Part shown: piece after piece, positions 33,056 through 44,620 of the stretch
Layout: each line of letters begins with the position of its first letter
Position numbering within the stretch: the first letter of the stretch is position 1
Assembly: GCF_022376445.1 (NCBI RefSeq)
Contig: NW_025955118.1
Location: forward strand, 28,268 to 92,267
From: Fomitopsis serialis
Lineage: Eukaryota > Basidiomycota > Agaricomycetes > Polyporales > Fomitopsidaceae
DNA: 64,000 nucleotides
Direction of reading: 5' to 3'
The notes under the pieces: model-generated
Database searches by the model: none
What the model was told of the DNA's origin: nothing
The model's input: the letters and a program-made list of their open reading frames with translations, nothing else
Position numbers and translations under genes: made by a program

Positions 33056-34206
33056 TCATACGAACGACGTCGAGAGCGGTGTTCCGCGCATGAAGGACTC
33101 TTGAAAGGAGCTCTGGGAGTACGGATCCTGATATGATTGGCCAACACCCGAGTTTATCCAGGGGTACCTTGAAGGATCGTTGCCTGACGCCCCGATTTCC
33201 TGCTGGACATATTGGTCTGAGGGGAGTGGGATGACGCTAGACTCAGGCATTTCGGATGGGTTCGCATGATCGTTCGTAGGCATGGTCGAGATGGGCGGAA
33301 TCATCTCTGATTGCGACGTCGAAGCAGGTGCTGTACGCGGCTTGAATATAAGGACATGGCCGTGGACCTCGCGGTCCATGTCGTCATATTTGCTTCTGGT
33401 TTTAGGCGGGGGCCCCGGAATATTTCCATGCTGGTCCGGCAGCTGACACCAAAAGCGGAAATCCAGCGGAAAGTAGCCATATATTAAGCCCTCTGTCTGG
33501 CCAAATCGGTTGCAGTGTAGCCAAGGCGCGTAGGAACACCATCAATGATGCCGAAACGCTCCTTGAACTTGCGCAGCCATGTGCGTCCGCAACGAAAATA
33601 GACTGGATGTCCGCCCCCCTCAAAGTTCCCTCGTCCTCCGCTATCACTAAGGCTTCATCTCGGATCATTTTGTCGGTCACGATCTTGCCTTCCCTCCTGC
33701 AGTGATGTCCCACCACTTTTTCATGCGATCTTCGACGAAGTCGAACATGTACTTGACGATCCTGCGCACTGCATTGGCAACAATACAAAATAGTGCAACG
33801 AAAGGAGCACATACCGTCTTCGTGCAAATTTGAGGCCTTCGGTATGCCTCGACCTCAGCCATCTTTCTTTTCCCTCGAGAATTCTAGTAATCGTGGACTT
33901 GTTGACCCCAAATCGATCGGCGATTTTCTGATGTGTTATGCCAGGATGCGACGAATAGAATTCGCAGACGGCCTTCTTGTCAGATGCGTATAACGCTCTT
34001 CGTGTGGAAGCGCGAAGACTGAGAGGTGCATCTTGCCTGATATCCGCTACGTGCTGTTCCTGTACACGAGGAGCTGTGCGATCCTCGTTCAACCTATCTG
34101 TCATGGCTGATTCCGCAACTGATGGCAGTATTGTTCGTGTCCGAGTCTTGTCTACGCTGTGGGGTGGCAGGCTAGAGCTCGAACGGTGGAAGCCAATGGC
34201 ACGCAA
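33056..34206 (-). pseudogene. CENP-B-type HTH gene, copy B, multiply frameshifted
   Basis: Exon 1 (34206 to about 33810) encodes the first HTH: SDKKAVCEFYSSHPGITHQK and IADRFGVNKSTITRILEGK. After a GTATGT...CAG intron the reading continues as VKYMFDFVEDRMKKWWD, then shifts near 33690 to reach KIVTDKMIRDEALVIAED, shifts again near 33605 to reach RCGRTWLRKFKERFGIIDG, and meets a stop near 33486 before a third frame continues as MDREVHGHVLIFKPR to 33056. It follows copy C throughout, so it is a decayed paralogue. Confidence 0.75.
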
Positions 34207-35006
34207 CGAGTGAACTCACTCATCGGAATGACATCAAGGACGGTTCATTCTTGTATGGACACTATGATCAGTCATTTAATAAAGACAATGATACCAACGG
34301 CCCGCGTGAACGCACCGGGCCGACAGAACTTTGAGGATTCGCAGTGGACACCACCGCGCTTATGGCGTTGTAAAGAACAGTTGATGCAGCCGTGACAGCC
34401 CCGCCGCAGCACAGAATCGATTGTTGGTGCCAGTGACGAACAGCTAGATTATATGTAATAACTGAGGTGTAAAGCTGACCCCTGTCAGCGCTCGCTGGAG
34501 CGGTGCCAGTGAACGACGAACAGCCCGGGCTTCCGCCGCCGCGTGACTCCGAGCAAACTGGGTGTCAATATATGACATACCGTTACACGAGCCACACTCG
34601 AGTGATAATACATGGACGAAATGTATGGATACTGATGAAGTCTCGAACAGCATCGCCGACGCAGTAGTACAAATGCATACAGAACGGTACAGTCTAATTT
34701 ACAAGTCGGTGAATAGCGTAGGAATCAAAGATACACGCAAAAACGGATCGATCGCACTCAAAAGAGGCGAAAAGAATCACAAAGGGCGATCCAACATGGA
34801 GTATATCAGTTAATATGGAGGCGATCGAGGGGCATGAGATACTTCCAGCTCGATCATGTCGATCGGCTGCCCAGTCGACGTCGTAAATGAACGTTGAACG
34901 TTAACCTCGGGGTGATGGGATATGTCTGTACGGAGACCAACATGGTCGCGTCAGAATGTGCAACATACAGCATCAGCGTAATTGCGTACCGAGTCCAAAA
35001 TAGCGC
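34207..35006. other. Spacer between HTH genes
   Basis: No gene, repeat or RNA feature could be supported. Confidence 0.5.
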
Positions 35007-36233
35007 CTATAGTGATGTCTCTCTCGTGAACGATTCATGAAAGTGGCACTGTCTGTAGGAGGCTTCCCAGGCCGACTGTCCGTTGGGCGGGTCATTCGTA
35101 AAAGACCACGCCTTGCTTTCCGAAACCGAATCGACACCAGATTGTGACGTATCGAAAGACGATGATGAGAGATCGAATGAGACGTGGTGTCGTTGGGATT
35201 GGGATATCAATGGTGTCACATCCTCGGAAGGGGTGGCTAGCCCTGACGGAGGTAACGCAGCGTAGTCGGTTGGCGTAGCCGCGGGATCTACACGTGGCTT
35301 ATATACCACGAAGGGGCCGTCGAATTCGAAGTCCATGTCGTCGAATTCGGTCTTATCACGGCCGAATGGCAGGGGAACATTGCCGTGCTCGTCTGGCAGC
35401 TGGCTCCAGAAAGGGTCATCCAACGGATAGGACCCATAAGCTTTCTCCCTGGCGAGATCCGCGGGTGTGTAGCCGACACGGGTGATGACGCCGTCGGTGA
35501 TACCGTAACGTTTCTTGAACCCTCGCAGCCAGCTGCGTCCGCAGTGAAATTGGTAGTCATGACCACCCCCACGCATCCCCTCGTACTCCGCCACAATGAT
35601 GGCTTGTTCGCGAATCATGTTGTCCGTTACGATGACGTTGAAGTGCTTGCATGCAAGCAACCAGCGTTCGAGATGATATTCGACTTCGTGATATCTGATC
35701 AGTCTTTGACCAGCATCAGCCAATGAAGCATCCCGAGTACGGAAGCAACAACACCGTTTTCGAGAAAATGTCTGCCCTTCCACGTGCTGAGACTTGAGCC
35801 AATTGTCCTTCTTTGCTAATGTTCTTGTCACGATGGACCGACTGATGAGAAAGTGGTCCGCAAGTTGTTGGTGGGTCATATCGGGATTGGCCATAGACAT
35901 CTCGCAGATAGCCCTTTTCTCCGAGGCATGCACGGCCTTCCGAGTCGTTGTAGGATGATCTGGTGGTCTCCTCTGCTTTGCTTGTGCTCGTTTATCTTTC
36001 AGCACCTGAAACCACGATCTCAAGGGCTTGTTGGCTTGAAGAGATGGTGGGTTAGGCGCCGCCTCCGGGGTGGAAGGCACAGATAGTAATACGTCCGGGT
36101 CAAGCGATTCCTGACCTACGCGCGGCGAAACATGAATACGAGATGGCTTCGCCCAGTATGTTGATAAGTTGATTCGACATCTTGGCAGAGAAGTACGCAC
36201 AGCATATAAATCATGATCGCTAGGACTGGCCAT
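35007..36233 (-). CDS. CENP-B-type HTH DNA-binding protein, copy C (intact)
   Basis: Open from 36233 to 35007 (408 codons); a 60-nt in-frame intron (35754-35695) is likely because copies A and B have an intron at the same place, giving 388 aa. First HTH: SEKRAICEMSMANPDMTHQQ with LADHFLISRSIVTRTLAKK. Second, CENP-B-type HTH: VTDNMIREQAIIVAEYEG, then FHCGRSWLRGFKKRYGITDG, containing the conserved G-W/S-W-L-xx-F-K-xx-G core. The C-terminal ~150 residues are acidic and Ser-rich without a DDE transposase domain. It probably binds DNA in the nucleus; whether it is a domesticated transposase or a truncated transposon relic cannot be decided here. It is the only copy of three without visible damage. 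Confidence 0.75.
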   Translation of the reverse strand: MASPSDHDLYAVRTSLPRCRINLSTYWAKPSRIHVSPRVGQESLDPDVLLSVPSTPEAAPNPPSLQANKPLRSWFQVLKDKRAQAKQRRPPDHPTTTRKAVHASEKRAICEMSMANPDMTHQQLADHFLISRSIVTRTLAKKDNWLKSQHVEGQTFSRKRCCCFRTRDASLADAGQRLIRYHEVEYHLERWLLACKHFNVIVTDNMIREQAIIVAEYEGMRGGGHDYQFHCGRSWLRGFKKRYGITDGVITRVGYTPADLAREKAYGSYPLDDPFWSQLPDEHGNVPLPFGRDKTEFDDMDFEFDGPFVVYKPRVDPAATPTDYAALPPSGLATPSEDVTPLISQSQRHHVSFDLSSSSFDTSQSGVDSVSESKAWSFTNDPPNGQSAWEASYRQCHFHESFTRETSL

Positions 36234-37270
36234 CTAGAGCGCAGAGTTGCACAAATCGATTCCGTCGTGATATTCTGCTCAGGTGGTCGCGTCGGACACG
36301 GCGCCCAGCACTGAATGATTGCATGCAGTGCAGAGAGTCGCCGCACCAGATCAGGTTCAGTAGTCAAATAAGACGTCGAAGAAAGTGTACGCGTGCGTCA
36401 CGGTAGACTATCAACGCGGTGACTTAGCAGTATCGATGATGAGACACGTACAAGTTCGTGACAACCTAGTATGTTTGCTGAACAGTATGGATGAAGGATC
36501 TCGGGTACCGTTCCCTAGAGGAACCGTGACGTTGATGGACGGCGATGATGCAGGAGGGACTAGGTCGCGCAGTGTGCACTGAAGGTCGGATCCCGGTCGG
36601 ATCCTTGCATTGTGCTCAGACTCGGGCGCTCATTGAATAATGCTTATGATCATAATCCCTACTTATGTAACTTACTTAAGTAGCTTCAGTACTTACTTAC
36701 TCCAGTACAGTACGTGCACGGTGCTACACGAGGCTACACGCCCACGCCCCTTCATGCTCACGATCACATGATCCGTACGTCGTTCCTCGTCTCAGTACGC
36801 GTCGTTATACAAGAGACACTTTGCTTCGCTCCGGTGGCAAATCGATTTATGAGAGTCGGAGAACAGATTTGCTGGGTCTTCGTATTGTAGAAGTATGACT
36901 TACAGTCAACTCGCAATACACCATCATCTCCAGATGCTCACTGGCTGTTACGGTCTGCGACGAAGACTACGTAACTGTCTAGGACTCGCAGGACGGTGTA
37001 TGAGTGTAGTAAGTCCTTGGAGCTCAGTAGCATCCACTCATGGTCAGTTAATCGCGCCTCGTCGACACTACCTTCCGAATTTTCTGCGAGATTATGCACC
37101 TATGTAATCTCTTACGGTCACAATGTGGCATAGCCTTGATACCGAGTGAGATTGTCCGTTCACCTAAATAATGGGTGTCTATGGGGTGAATCTGGCTGCA
37201 AGGGAATTCCAGGCTGAAATACCGCCTGCAATCTCGACTGCAGAAGGGGTATAATCCACACCAAGCAAAT
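36234..37270. other. Gene-poor stretch
   Basis: Only short frames. At 36660-36712 the words CTTACTTA and AGTAC recur with partial palindromy, perhaps the trace of an old element; nothing more can be said. Confidence 0.45.
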
Positions 37271-38062
37271 GTGGCGCGAGACACGCCATCGAGACACGCC
37301 CGCTCGCTCGTGTACGTACCTGCCCGCCCGCCCGTGTGCCGGCTCGTCCGCCTATCAACCTGTGTGCCTGTCTGCTCACCTGCTCGATCTCTCACCCATG
37401 TACTGTCCCTGTCCACCGGCTCGCCCGCCTTCCCGCTCGCGTTGCACGTGTTCGTCGGCCGTGTCTGCGTGCTGAGCATTTGCCCACTGGCAGCGCGCTC
37501 GCAGTCAGCGTGTGTGCTGCTGCCCGCGCCCGCGTACTCGCTCGTCCGTTCGTCCGCCTGTCCGTCGGCCGTGCTTGCGCGCAGGACATATTGGCCCTGC
37601 GTCCTCGCAGTCGCCATGCGCGTCGTGCTGCACGTTACGGTGTCCTGTGTCTGTGTTAGTGGGTTCGCTCGCGTGCGTCTGTGCTCAACCGTGGGCACCT
37701 GCCCGCCCCCGCCAGCCGCTCACCCTTCCCCGTCATCCGCTCGTCGCTGTGCCCGCACCCGCGTTGTAAAGTTCGTGGGCGGCGTTTGCACGCGGGGCGT
37801 TTGCCGTGCGTGCTCGCCGTCCGCGTGCGCGCCGTGTTCAACATTAGCGACCCGCCGTGGCGGGTCCGCAAATGAGCATGCAAGGATGGGCAGCGGACGA
37901 GAACGGCGAGTGGGCGAGAACAGCGAGTGGGCGACACAGGTGACGAGAGCGGACGAGCAGGTGGCGAGAGCAGGCGAGCGAGAAAGCAAGTGTGAGGACG
38001 AGGGTAGCTAGGCAAGAACGGGCGGGCGGGTGCGAGCTAGTGAGAGCGCGAGCGCGCAAGCA
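37271..38062. repeat. Low-complexity region with an abrupt strand-composition switch
   Basis: From 37271 to about 37865 the plus strand is rich in C and T words (GCCCGCCCG, CTCGCTCG, CCTGTCTGCTC). From about 37870 to 38062 it turns into G/A-rich words (GAGCGGACGAGCAGG, GGCGAGAGCAGGCGAGCG). The long frames on both strands are products of this composition. The vocabulary resembles 2.43-3.26 kb. Confidence 0.6.
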
Positions 38063-38595
38063 CAGGCCCGTGGAGGGGCAGGAGTAGACGAGTTCGCAGG
38101 CACCAGTTGACTGTGAGTTGACTCGTGATGGCGAAGGAGGGTGCGATGTTCAAGGTTGAGAAGATGGCTGACTCTTTAAAGCTTTATGCTCATGGATGTC
38201 GCAAATGATAAGGGTAACAATTAGGTCGCAGCAGGTGTCGAGCCGGCTGACAGTACAGAGACAAAAGACATGTTATGTAAAGGCTGAGCTAACGTTCAAC
38301 GGTTCATACCGGCAGGACGACGTGAGGAGACGGTCAGCGGGTCGCGGGTCGACGGTTGTGGCGCGAGGCAAATATTAATATTGATGGGCGTCGGGAGCAA
38401 GTCTTATGACAGAGCAACTACTGAAACAGGTACAAATGATGGAGTTCACCGAATACCGATAATATAGTAGTAATAGTAATATAGGTATCAGACTTCATTA
38501 AAGTAACATCCTCGTCGCGCGATCACGGGCGTACTACATACATACTCATGACTGTGAGGAACTTAAGAAAGAAATGCAACGTGTAGATATATCCC

Positions 38596-39330
38596 TTATC
38601 GTCGGAGGGGCGTAGACGATCGTACAAGAGGACAATCAATGTTCGCCTTGAAAGCCGTGGCAGAGACAGGGTCCAGAGAGACAAGGAACAGGTCTTTTGT
38701 TGAGATGCCCTTGAGAGAATCTCCCGGGCGACCCCAGTAAAATTGGCTTGATAGACATCCGGGACAACTCTGTTGTCTATGTGAGCAATAGCATTCAGCG
38801 TGAGCTCCCAACTTACCTTGATGATGCTTGCCACTCTCGGTGCCACCATTTTACAGAATTGTGAAAGTGACATTCGCTCGCCATCGACCACCAGTTGAAC
38901 CGGCATTGTATCACACCAGTGACTATGCACCGGGCACTGAATCGTCGAGCTTCGTCAATACTGTTGTTACGTCTTGACAAGCACTGCATCTACATACCTG
39001 AACTCGCAAGGTGATTCTGTCGATTCCGGGGCCAATGAACATGGTATGAGGTCCGTGTTCAAGAGAAGCAGATACGTCGTCGGTACTGGACGAGGTAAGA
39101 AAATGTAAAGATACTCCAGCCGGGGGTGGGTGCGACCACGGGTTGCAGTAAATCCTCGTTGGCGGCCGGGGAGATGATAAGATGAGGCTCGACTCATAGA
39201 GCGAAAGAGAGTGTGGTGGTTCAAGGGGAGAAATTATGGGAGAACTGTTGGCCTTGACGAGAAGCCCACGAGAAGGGAGGGATGCGGATATGTAGGGCAT
39301 CTCAGGCGTTCTATGACGCAGAGGAAACAA
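38596..39330 (-). CDS. WPDH/HHVGG module family protein R (one module), function unknown
   Basis: Three exons, all phase 0: 39330-38998, 38936-38817, 38769-38596; 208 aa (a start at 39300, MPYISASLPS, is also possible). It aligns segment by segment with the modules of genes Q and P: GVSLHFLTSSSTDD and RITLRVQ at the end of exon 1; CPVHSHW, VQLVVDGERMSLSQFCKMVA in exon 2; YWGRPGDSLKGISTKDLFLV, SLDPVSATAFKANIDCPL in exon 3. The introns are in exactly the same places. It is the most diverged member and lacks the HHVGG word (LDPVS instead). No signal peptide, membrane helix or known catalytic motif is seen. I do not recognise the family. Confidence 0.6.
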
Positions 39331-40235
39331 AAAAAGTGCGGCTAGATGTTGGGAGGAGACATGTCAATCAAGCCAGGGCAATTTATACCGTAGACATAGG
39401 GAGGGCCACGGGCCACAGTCCACAAAGCACCAAGTATGTTGAACCCCAAGTCAAAGCATCTCATATCTTGCCAAAGCGGAAGGCGTCGCCAAGCAACCAG
39501 ACAAAGCGGGCGCCACGAGTCGCCACAGGAAGAGCCAGATCAAGCTGTCCATGCGCTTTGTTATGGGAATCCTAAATCGGCAAGCACAGAGGTGGCCCGT
39601 TGGCCGCAGTAGACCCAAGAAGCGGCGTCCCTGAGTCTGCACCAGAAGAACGTTCCTTTTCGGGCTAGAACACTCGACCACGCTCAGATACACTGGGAGC
39701 AGCCGCCACGCAACTTCGGGTCGAAGAGAGGAGATGAACGCGTCGACCAAAGCCATCCAGAGACAGAGGTCGCATGAGCGCCTACGCTTTGACGAGTAGT
39801 AAGCGCCTGTCGCTAGCCTCGTGCGCACAGATCGAGTTCAAGCGTGAGGCATCCACCGGACCTTGCGGAGAAGCCTTCCGAGAGAAGCACGGCTAGCGTT
39901 GCTTAGATTTTGGAGCCGTAGAATAAGGTTGATTGACCGGTGTGCCGCAGTCGAGGCCTGAGGCGTACCGCCGGCAGATTGGTCGGACACGGCGATCGAT
40001 TGTGCCTCGGATACCAGTGAATTCCAATTGTCGAGGAAGCTAATTGTCGAGATGGCGAGATTCCAGCGGAATGGAGGGCTTGAATAAGCGTGAACAGGGT
40101 GGCCACCGTGGCGCAGGTCACTAAGCGCCCATGTGAAAGCGTCCTCCTCGGTCGAACACGTTCCGCGAAGCACCCCAGGCACAGGCTGGTAAAGCCGTCC
40201 ACAGCAAAGCAATTATTGAGAAGGTCCACAAGACG
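39331..40235. other. Spacer with unsupported frames
   Basis: Two overlapping minus-strand frames (39838-40212 and 39903-40229) look mildly protein-like (WALSDLRHGGHPVHAYSS; TCATVATLFTLIQALH) and continue from the S2 relic, but no splice-consistent model was found. Confidence 0.35.
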
Positions 40236-41020
40236 TCATGCTGTGTCAATATGGGTGTGTGACGCACCTGTCATCCATACCGCCTCAATAACCACCCGGG
40301 AGAACAATACCTGAAACTCGTTCAACGACGAAACGGGTTGGCAGCTCGGTGGCCTATTGCACATGACGCTCCCAATTAGTGTTGACGACGAGGCAATGGC
40401 AACGCACCACAAAAATTCCTTCATTCCATTCCATATCCGGCGCACAAAACACTTCTCGATTTTTAGTGACCGCTGCATGGAGGCCTCGTGCCATATAGGG
40501 GCTATCGACCAGGCTTCCTCGGGAACCAAGGTCTTGCCATTGAGCGCGATAGACTATCCTGAAAAGGCAGTTCACGTACTCACCGCATTATGGCCTCGTC
40601 GTACGCCTTGACGCTTCGTGGCTATGTTCGTCTTCGCTGGTGCAGATGCATCGATTCTCTCCCTGAGCATACACAGCGGCTGTCTAACCTAGTCTTCTCA
40701 TGAAAACTTCACCCTGACCCTGTCGTTCGGCTGACAGCGCGGTGAGCTCTCGCGCAGATTGAGATGCCAGTAGCCCAAGAGATACTACCACCAGATTGAG
40801 ACGACCGAGGTAGTGAAGAACAGGCCGTAAGCGGGCTCAAAACACTATAGATACTTCGAAGAGCTCGGACGAAGGATGGGAAGAGGATGGCGGGTATACA
40901 CTGCTGCTCGAATGTACCGACACTGGTCGCCGCCGGGGCGCCAGCGACACCAGCGCTAAACAGCATGTGACTGCGTCGCCGATCATTAGCTTCCGCGGCG
41001 CGCGCGAATATGTCCGTTGC
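40236..41020 (-). pseudogene. Unrecognised duplicated element S2 (degenerate)
   Basis: Aligns with 43930-44620 in the same orientation. Both begin with ATGCTGT-TAGCGC-AGT (MLFSAGVAG here, MLSSASLAK there), share a middle part with AKTN/AKT near IDASAPAK, the intron-like GTGAGTACGTGA, and a later block with TTTCGTCGTTGAACGAGTTTCAG. No single frame connects these blocks in either copy. The segment VPEEAWSIAPIWHEASMQ looks protein-like. It lies between genes Q and R. Function unknown. Confidence 0.5.
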
Positions 41021-41104
41021 TCCACGCTCCACGCTCGGCGCGGTACGCCAGATACCAATGAGACCCGCTCACGGGGATGCAGCACACGATGGACTCACTC
41101 AGGG

Positions 41105-41500
41105 AGTATACACCGCACACATCGTTCAGCACCAGACAGTACTTGTCACAGGCCCGGGCGGGATCGACGTACGATCATATAGCGTAGCAGAAGATGTCGT
41201 GCAGGCTACCATCCCTGCTTCTCGAAGAGCCCGAGTCTGCGCTCGAGCTCCCGGATGGCGCACTCGATGTGGACGTCGCCGTCGCAGAGATTTTTGTGAG
41301 CGGTTGGGCCACCGTCGCTCAGAGTCAACGTTGCGGGGGACTCGGGGCGAGAGGGGCGAGACGGTCGAGACTCGAGGCACCAGGCCGCGGCGTGAGCCTG
41401 AGCCAGCATTCAAAACGGTAGCACTCGGATGCGATGAACGATACACGGAGGGTTTCGTTCGATGTGTGATATGACCGGGAGGCCGGATGGGGATCGTCAG
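41105..41500 (-). pseudogene. Dispersed relic of the 5' part of the membrane-protein gene
   Basis: The minus strand matches the membrane-protein gene at 28.6-29.7 kb: exon 1 (ATCTCTG-GACGGCGACGTCCAC, TCGAGTGCGCC), the exon 1 donor region CTACGCTATAT, exon 2 (GTGTATAC) and upstream promoter sequence (GGTCGTCAGTCGT). The frame is broken by base changes and there is no later exon. It inserts into the spacer between S2 and gene Q, 11.6 kb from its source and in the same orientation. Confidence 0.7.
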
Positions 41501-41826
41501 TCGTCAGTATCTGGGAGGCTAGTCATGGTGAACGGCTCTGCTGCCAGGATCCAAGTCGAACGTGGCGCCGTCGCCGTCGACAGTGTGCTACAGTGACTTG
41601 ACCTAGTATACGCCGCTTGAACGTCGCGTGTGGCAGTTCGTTGGCAATCACAGTAGTCGTACATCACGGGCATAGACATTGAAGAGAGCTACGATACATA
41701 CAGAAGGGCGCGAAAAGTCCCAGCTACGCGTAGTTACATCAACCGGTAAACCTTGGTTGACTAATGCGACGGCCCATGCTCCAGGCTTGGCCATCTGGAA
41801 CCATCTCTTTCAGCACTGCTTGAAGG
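41501..41826. other. Spacer downstream of gene Q
   Basis: No gene or repeat supported. Confidence 0.5.
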
Positions 41827-43237
41827 CTAAGCCGCCTCGTTTCTAGCCCTGCACCGCGGAAAAGGAAACAAATGAGGCGCCTTGGATGGTGCGACGTGGA
41901 ACTCAGGGTGGAACATTATGCCGCCGACATGGTGCAGGTCGAACAGATAGATACACTCATTTGTCAAGCCGTATTCCTTCTCTGTGGCGATGGCCCAACA
42001 GCAGTGCTGTTGCGGAGTGGCCATCCTGCATTTCTGAGATGGGAATCAGTACCGATGCTGTCCCGAAGTTCTACGTGCTACTAACCTCCATGACTGCGGC
42101 CGTAATTTCACAAACCCGCCTCGCAAGCTGAGCTTTAGTGATGTGAAGGCCATCTTTCACGACTGGTATGTCTACCACTTGACGCGTGAGCTCAGCATGG
42201 TCGGGCCACTACGTGACGCAGGAGACAGTCAGCGGTGGAACCCAACTGGTATATCGACACGTACATAGATCGCAAGCCTGATTTTGCTCAATTGGGGGTA
42301 CTTTCGGAACGGTGTGTCCATGTCGTCGTGCAGCATCCCCGCTAGTTCGCTTTCAGCGGTCGATAGGATCTTGTAGATGCTGAACCCATTCTTGCCAAAA
42401 TGCACCGTCGGGAAAACCCCCGCAGGGTGGTCCTTGGCGTCGCTGGCCTTCAAACAAGCTTTGTGCCCAGGAAGAACATACATCCCTGTGGCTGCACTCC
42501 TCTCGGCCGGGGTGCAGGGGCATTTTGCAGTCGGTGCCTTGATCGCAGGGAACAACCGACGTTGCCTCGATGGATCGACTTGAAGCTCAGGCTGAAAGGT
42601 GTACCCGCCGACATAATGGAGGGCATATAGGTAAACGTCGCGCCGTGTGAGGCCGAGTTTTTCGTTCGTGCTCACTGCCCAGCAGCGGTGCTCTCCGGGA
42701 CGGTTTGCGAGAACACGCTACGAGAGGGGCTGTCACTAATCTGCGTCTTTGATCTACTCAGTGCAACACTTACCTCCATCATCTCGTCCACGACCTGACC
42801 GACGTCGATGGCTAGCTTGGCTTTATTGACGTAGTTTGTTGAACCGAGAGCTATGCCAGTTTCCGCGTATCGCGTATCTTGGGTATTGTGATCGGGCCAC
42901 TGCGAGGGGAAAGACACGCTCAGAGAAACTGACGAGCAGGAAACAGTAGTACGATACGCACTTGCACTTTAACGTATATTTTCTGGTCGTTGCCGGACCA
43001 AAATCTCTTGGACGACGGATGCCAATCATCATGCATCATTCCCGCGATGAGTGCTATATTCTTTGTCAGGAGCGTGTCGATGGATATACCCCTTCCAAAG
43101 TGGACCGAAGGATCGCAGTTCATAGGCCATCTCCGAGCCGATCTGTCGGGGACAGGAGCAAGACGCTGAGGGAGGATATCCCGCATAGTTTCATGATCGC
43201 GAGTTGCAACGGTGCATTTGCAGGCGGGAGCGTTCAT
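41827..43237 (-). CDS. WPDH/HHVGG module family protein Q (two modules), function unknown
   Basis: Five exons, all introns phase 0: 43237-42962, 42899-42774, 42690-42265, 42208-42086, 42033-41827; 385 aa. After a Cys-containing leader (MNAPACKCTVATRDHE) it carries two tandem modules of about 150 residues. Each module has HFG-x-G-x-SI, a MMHDDWHP/MLHDDMDTPF turn, a KIYVKVQ/KIRLAIY strand, then an intron, then WPDH, a TK-A-L-A helix ending in MME, an intron, then HRCWAVS/HCCWAIA, GLT-x-x-x-VYLYALHYVGG or CIYLFDLHHVGG, FQPELQV and RLFP/HLFP. A CPCTPAE linker joins them. No transmembrane segment or known enzyme motif is seen. The alternating strands and His/Trp-rich conserved words suggest a compact globular domain, possibly metal- or ligand-binding; that is inference. 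Confidence 0.7.
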
Positions 43238-43929
43238 GGTTAATCAGAGTGAACCAGCACAGTGAAAGCAAGAGGAGGTTGAGCGAAGCAGATGAACAAC
43301 CACGAGAATGAGCAGCGGGGCTTTATAGGCAGCAATCTGGCCCCGGGAGTACGTAGCCATAGGGGCGAGAGCAAAGCCAGTCGCCCTTGAAACGGCCAAA
43401 ACGAAGGTGAGATGACCTGCTGACGTTCACCGCATTGTGGTCAGCAGAGCAGGAGAATTGCCAAAGCCAATGCGCATGGTCAAAACTGCGTTGTGTCCCG
43501 ATCCTCACAAAGAACGAGCGCCGTGCCATTAGTCGCCCACTGGCACAATCCTGTTGACGGCTGTATTAACACATACGAAACGCACTGAATACGGAAGGGC
43601 CTAGATCAAAGCGAAAGGAGCCGTACACGACCCAAGAGGGGCTCAGGCACTTTGTGTTCAAAGCTCCGTGGTGAGGCGCAGAACACAATGAGGGCTGCGC
43701 CGGCCCTGTGTAACACTGCTGTCTCGACTTTCAGACGGAATCTAGGAACATTCTTAGGTGAACTTAAGAAGTATTCCGGAGGCGTGAATGGCTGAACACG
43801 TACCATGAACTACCTACCGATGATGCGAGTAGCGATGCGATGCACGCATTCCGGCGTCAAGTCGAGCTCCGAGATGAATGCTCAGCACCTGCGCTCGAGA
43901 GATCAAACAATATTTCTGGCAACGCTGAG
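43238..43929. other. Promoter side of gene Q and spacer
   Basis: A TTTATAG sequence at about 43322 lies ~85 bases upstream of the Q start and may be a TATA box. No other feature is supported. Confidence 0.4.
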
Positions 43930-44620
43930 TCGGTTGATATCTTTCAACGATGAAACGAGTTTCAGTCGTGGCTCCAGGGATTACCATACGTGCCACTCTT
44001 AATTAGGGGTGACGACCAGGAGACAGCGACGCACCAAGGATATGCTTTTGTTCCATACACGTCATACAAAGCACCTTTCGGAGTTGCCTTTCACTGGCTG
44101 GCCTTGTGTCATATAGGGGTTATGATCCACAGATCTCTCTTCGACGGAACCGAAGCTTTGCGGCAGACTATCCTGAACAGGCAAAATCACGTACTCATCA
44201 CATTCTGGCCTCGTCATATATTGCTTCGTAGCCTCCATGATCGTCTTCGCTGGCACAAATGCATCGAGTCTCCTCCTGAACATCATCCACAAAGGTCTGA
44301 GCTAGTTTTCTTCCCGTGATAGCTCCATCTTTGACCATGTCGATCGGCTGGCAGTGCGGCAAGCTCCAACGCAAATTGTCAATCGTCCGTGATGCCAGTA
44401 GCACAATAGATACGCCCACCAAATAACCGAGGAGTTAGAGAACAGACTATGAGCGCGACTGTAGCTCTATTGATGCATCAAACAACTCAGCCGAAGAGGA
44501 GGAGGAGGCATCGTCGTCGGTCGCAGCGGCAGGCGCCGTCTTGGCGAGACTGGCGCTAGACAGCATGTGACCGCGTCACCAGAGGCGCGCGCCGGGCGGC
44601 CCCGGTCGAGGTGATTCCAG
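43930..44620 (-). pseudogene. Unrecognised duplicated element S1 (degenerate)
   Basis: Partner of 40236-41020. One frame (44422-44198) reads LLGYLVGVSIVLLASRTIDN, a possible membrane helix, then DVQEETRCICASEDDHGG; another (44292-44062) reads AKTIMEATKQYMTRPECDEY and SVDHNPYMTQGQPVKG. Stops separate these pieces, so the gene is broken or has unrecognised introns. It lies between genes P and Q. Confidence 0.5.

Noticed and set aside
37048..38011. Long frames on both strands, Cys/Ala/Pro-rich
   Set aside because: Composition effect of the skewed low-complexity region; no codon-level constraint visible.
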